Assembly (NCBI GenBank): GCA_030446945.1
Contig: JAUJMI010000202.1
Location: 1-6,870 of the forward strand
Direction of reading: 5' to 3'
DNA from: Longimicrobium sp.
Lineage (GTDB): Bacteria; Gemmatimonadota; Gemmatimonadetes; Longimicrobiales; Longimicrobiaceae
Length of the DNA: 6,870 nt
In this document: positions 5,698-6,870 of the stretch, one piece after another
Numbering within the stretch: the first letter of the stretch is position 1
How the letters are laid out: each line of letters begins with the position of its first letter
The notes under the pieces: model-generated
Database searches by the model: none
The model's input: only the letters and a program-made list of their open reading frames with translations
Told to the model about the DNA's origin: nothing
Translations under genes and position numbers: made by a program

Positions 5698-6308
5698 CAG
5701 TCGTCCTCGTACAACCGCCGCTCCTCGTCGCGCAGGATGCGTGTGAGCGCGTCCTCGAACGACACCCGCTCGCTCATGGCCGTGGCCTGCGCGTGGATCC
5801 AGAGCTGCCGCATCACCACGCCCAGCAGCGACACGCCGAGCCCCTCGCGCGTGCGCCGCATCTCCGCCACGCGACGCGCCAGGGGGAGGATCTCCTCCGG
5901 GATGTCGTCCTCCGCGGGCACGTAGGCGGCGCCCGCCGTCTCGGGAGTGCGTCCGTCCCCCTCCGGCACCGTCGGGCGCCCGCGCGCGGCCCAGCGCCGG
6001 GGGTCGCGCGCCACGCGCAGCGCCAGACTGCCGTCCGCGAACGGCTGCCACCACTCCACCAGCCCGCCGAGCAGCTCGTCCAGCAGCTTCTCCACCGACA
6101 CCCGCACCGGCCCCTTGCGCCCGGGGGGGCGCCCGCGCTCCACCACCAGCAGGAGGTCGGCGCCGGGCTCCTCGTGCGCGAAAGTCTGGATCCAGCGCAG
6201 CGCCCGCACGCGCGCCGTCTCCGGCCCCTCATTCTGCAGGTCCAGGCGGCGGGTGGGCGGGTAGTGGCGCGCCTCGTACTCGCGGGCAAGCTCGTTCAGT
6301 CGCGTCAA
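5697..6308 (-). CDS. Divergent Smr-domain-like protein
   Basis: A 203-residue soluble protein. Residues 19-100 resemble a Smr domain in order and spacing: a first strand RRLDLQ (20-25) where Smr has LDLHG; a helix ETARVRALRWIQTF (30-43); a strand DLLLVVERGR (51-60) where Smr has IIHGKG; a helix VRVSVEKLLDELL (68-80); and a closing strand ending DGSLALRV (92-99). Smr domains bind or nick DNA or RNA, but both signature histidines are replaced here, so nuclease activity is doubtful. Residues 101-137 are a Pro/Gly/Arg/acidic linker. Residues 138-201 are predicted helical (ILPLARRVAEMRRT, VSLLGVVMRQLWIHAQATAM, FEDALTRILRDEERRLYE) with no family I recognise. The TTG start at 6308 is chosen because GAGGAG (minus strand, 6320-6315) sits six bases upstream. 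The frame continues to 6455, but that extension overlaps the divergent gene's start. The family assignment is by pattern only. Confidence 0.65.
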   Translation of the reverse strand: MTRLNELAREYEARHYPPTRRLDLQNEGPETARVRALRWIQTFAHEEPGADLLLVVERGRPPGRKGPVRVSVEKLLDELLGGLVEWWQPFADGSLALRVARDPRRWAARGRPTVPEGDGRTPETAGAAYVPAEDDIPEEILPLARRVAEMRRTREGLGVSLLGVVMRQLWIHAQATAMSERVSFEDALTRILRDEERRLYEDD

Positions 6309-6314
6309 CGCGGG

Positions 6315-6320
6315 CTCCTC
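6315..6320 (-). promoter_or_regulatory. Ribosome binding site deciding the TTG start
   Basis: GAGGAG on the minus strand lies six bases upstream of TTG 6308-6306, good Shine-Dalgarno spacing. No ATG is in frame between the divergent gene's start and the Smr-like domain, so this site is the main support for the TTG start. Confidence 0.6.
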
Positions 6321-6344
6321 GCTCGGGGGTACGACGGCCCGCCG

Positions 6345-6384
6345 TTGCACGGAAAGGGCCGCGCCGGGAACGCGGATTGCACGG
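6345..6384. repeat. Direct repeat TTGCACGG in the divergent intergenic region
   Basis: TTGCACGG occurs at 6345-6352 and 6377-6384, start to start 32 bases, close to three helical turns. Each copy sits in its own small palindrome: CCGT-TGC-ACGG (6342-6352) and TTGC-ACG-GCAA (6377-6387). The gap between the two divergent genes (6309-6448) must hold both promoters, so a shared operator is possible. I could not identify convincing -35/-10 pairs here. Confidence 0.3.
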
Positions 6385-6448
6385 CAACCCCCGTTGAGCA
6401 CAAGGACGCGGCCCGAGGCGGGCGCGCACACCGCAAGGAGGGGGAACG

Positions 6449-6870
6449 ATGGCACGCTACGACCGGGGATACGACTACGGCCTGCGCGGCTTCCAGGAGA
6501 CGGCGGGCCCGCAGCGCCGCCGGGTGACGGCGCAATTCGTGGATCACATGCGCGGCTCCGGCGAAGATCCGCGCGACCTGCGCCCGCAGCGGGACATCCG
6601 CCGCGGGGTGCACGCGTACGGAAACGACTACGATCGCCCCGGCATGCGCGCCGGCTGGCAGCCGCACGTGAACCGGGTGACCGCCCGTTACAACCTGGAC
6701 TACGTCCGCGAGCAGCACCCGGGCGAGCACCCCATCAACCCCAACCCGTACGGCGGGGACATGGAGTGGCGCGTGGGGGACTTCAACCAGTACCAGCGCC
6801 CGTACCAGACCAAGGGCGGCTCCAGCACCTACCGCGGCGGCGGGCGCCCGGTGGGCTGGGAGCGCGACCG
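6449..6870 (+). CDS. Tyr/Arg/Gly/Asp-rich disordered protein, N-terminal part (runs off the right edge)
   Basis: Partial gene: 140 codons without a stop from ATG 6449 to the window end. A strong Shine-Dalgarno tract AAGGAGGGGG (6435-6444) sets the start. The product begins MARYDRGYDYGLRGF and continues with many Arg, Gly, Tyr, Asp, Pro and Asn residues, few aliphatic residues and no signal peptide or membrane segment. It therefore looks largely disordered and cytoplasmic. Tyr-Asp/Tyr-Arg pairs recur (YDRGYDY near the start, YGNDYDRPG at 57-65, NQYQRPYQ at about 113-120). I do not recognise a family. Similar short MARYDRG-type proteins seem familiar from Gemmatimonadota, and some RGY-rich proteins bind nucleic acid or assemble at stress, but neither is shown here. 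A folded domain may lie beyond the edge. Confidence 0.7.
   Translation, partial: MARYDRGYDYGLRGFQETAGPQRRRVTAQFVDHMRGSGEDPRDLRPQRDIRRGVHAYGNDYDRPGMRAGWQPHVNRVTARYNLDYVREQHPGEHPINPNPYGGDMEWRVGDFNQYQRPYQTKGGSSTYRGGGRPVGWERD

Noticed and set aside
4663..6054. Minus-strand frame of about 460 residues opposite thymidine kinase
   Set aside because: It is antisense to a well-supported thymidine kinase and shows no domain, so it is a by-product of codon bias.
6366..6395. Possible ECF-type promoter (GGAAC ... CGTT) before the disordered-protein gene
   Set aside because: The spacing of about 20 bases is longer than the usual 16-18 for ECF sigma sites, and neither element is distinctive.
1..6870. CRISPR array, tRNA, rRNA or insertion sequence
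   Set aside because: No regularly spaced repeats, cloverleaf, rRNA-like stretch, transposase motif or terminal inverted repeats were seen on reading both strands.

Overview
The window is GC-rich throughout (roughly 70% by eye) with strong G/C bias at third codon positions. This produces long open frames opposite the real genes. The gene styles (Sec-secreted barrel and lipoproteins of a Gram-negative envelope, an M20 peptidase with a Q-starting mature end, a tyrosine/arginine-rich disordered protein) and the intergenic 'GGGCTTCA' hairpin element are compatible with a Gemmatimonadota-type bacterium such as Longimicrobium. That assignment is an impression, not a test. The region looks like ordinary chromosome: there is no transposase, integrase, CRISPR array, rRNA or tRNA that I can recognise.

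Layout. Positions 1-427 (minus) hold the start of a small outer-membrane beta-barrel protein that runs off the left edge. Positions 661-2609 (minus) hold two exported proteins that probably form one operon: a short lipoprotein followed by an M20-family zinc peptidase. A recognisable promoter (2637-2665) lies just ahead of the lipoprotein. Diverging from it is an alpha/beta hydrolase (2709-3485, plus). A 250-base gap follows; it carries a multi-hairpin element that looks like an interspersed repeat and then a sigma-54-like promoter. The promoter sits in front of a PIN/NYN-type ribonuclease (3738-4202, plus). A hairpin at 4227-4261 separates this from a convergent VOC/glyoxalase-fold protein (4286-4666, minus). 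Thymidine kinase follows (4936-5622, plus), preceded by a sigma-70-like promoter whose -10 box overlaps the first in-frame ATG. It is terminated by a GCCTC hairpin within a CTCTGTG-repeat stretch. Convergent to it is a divergent Smr-like protein with a TTG start (5697-6308, minus). Diverging from that is the beginning of a disordered Tyr/Arg/Gly-rich protein (6449 to the right edge, plus).

How they fit together. Apart from the lipoprotein-peptidase pair, the genes are single units in alternating orientation with their own candidate promoters or terminators, so no joint pathway is evident. The left third is envelope-related. The middle and right hold nucleic-acid or nucleotide functions (ribonuclease, thymidine kinase, Smr-like protein) without evidence that they act together. 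I found no convincing undescribed multi-gene system. The items most worth a second look are the sigma-54-like site before the ribonuclease, the degenerate Smr protein, the intergenic hairpin element, and the thymidine kinase start.
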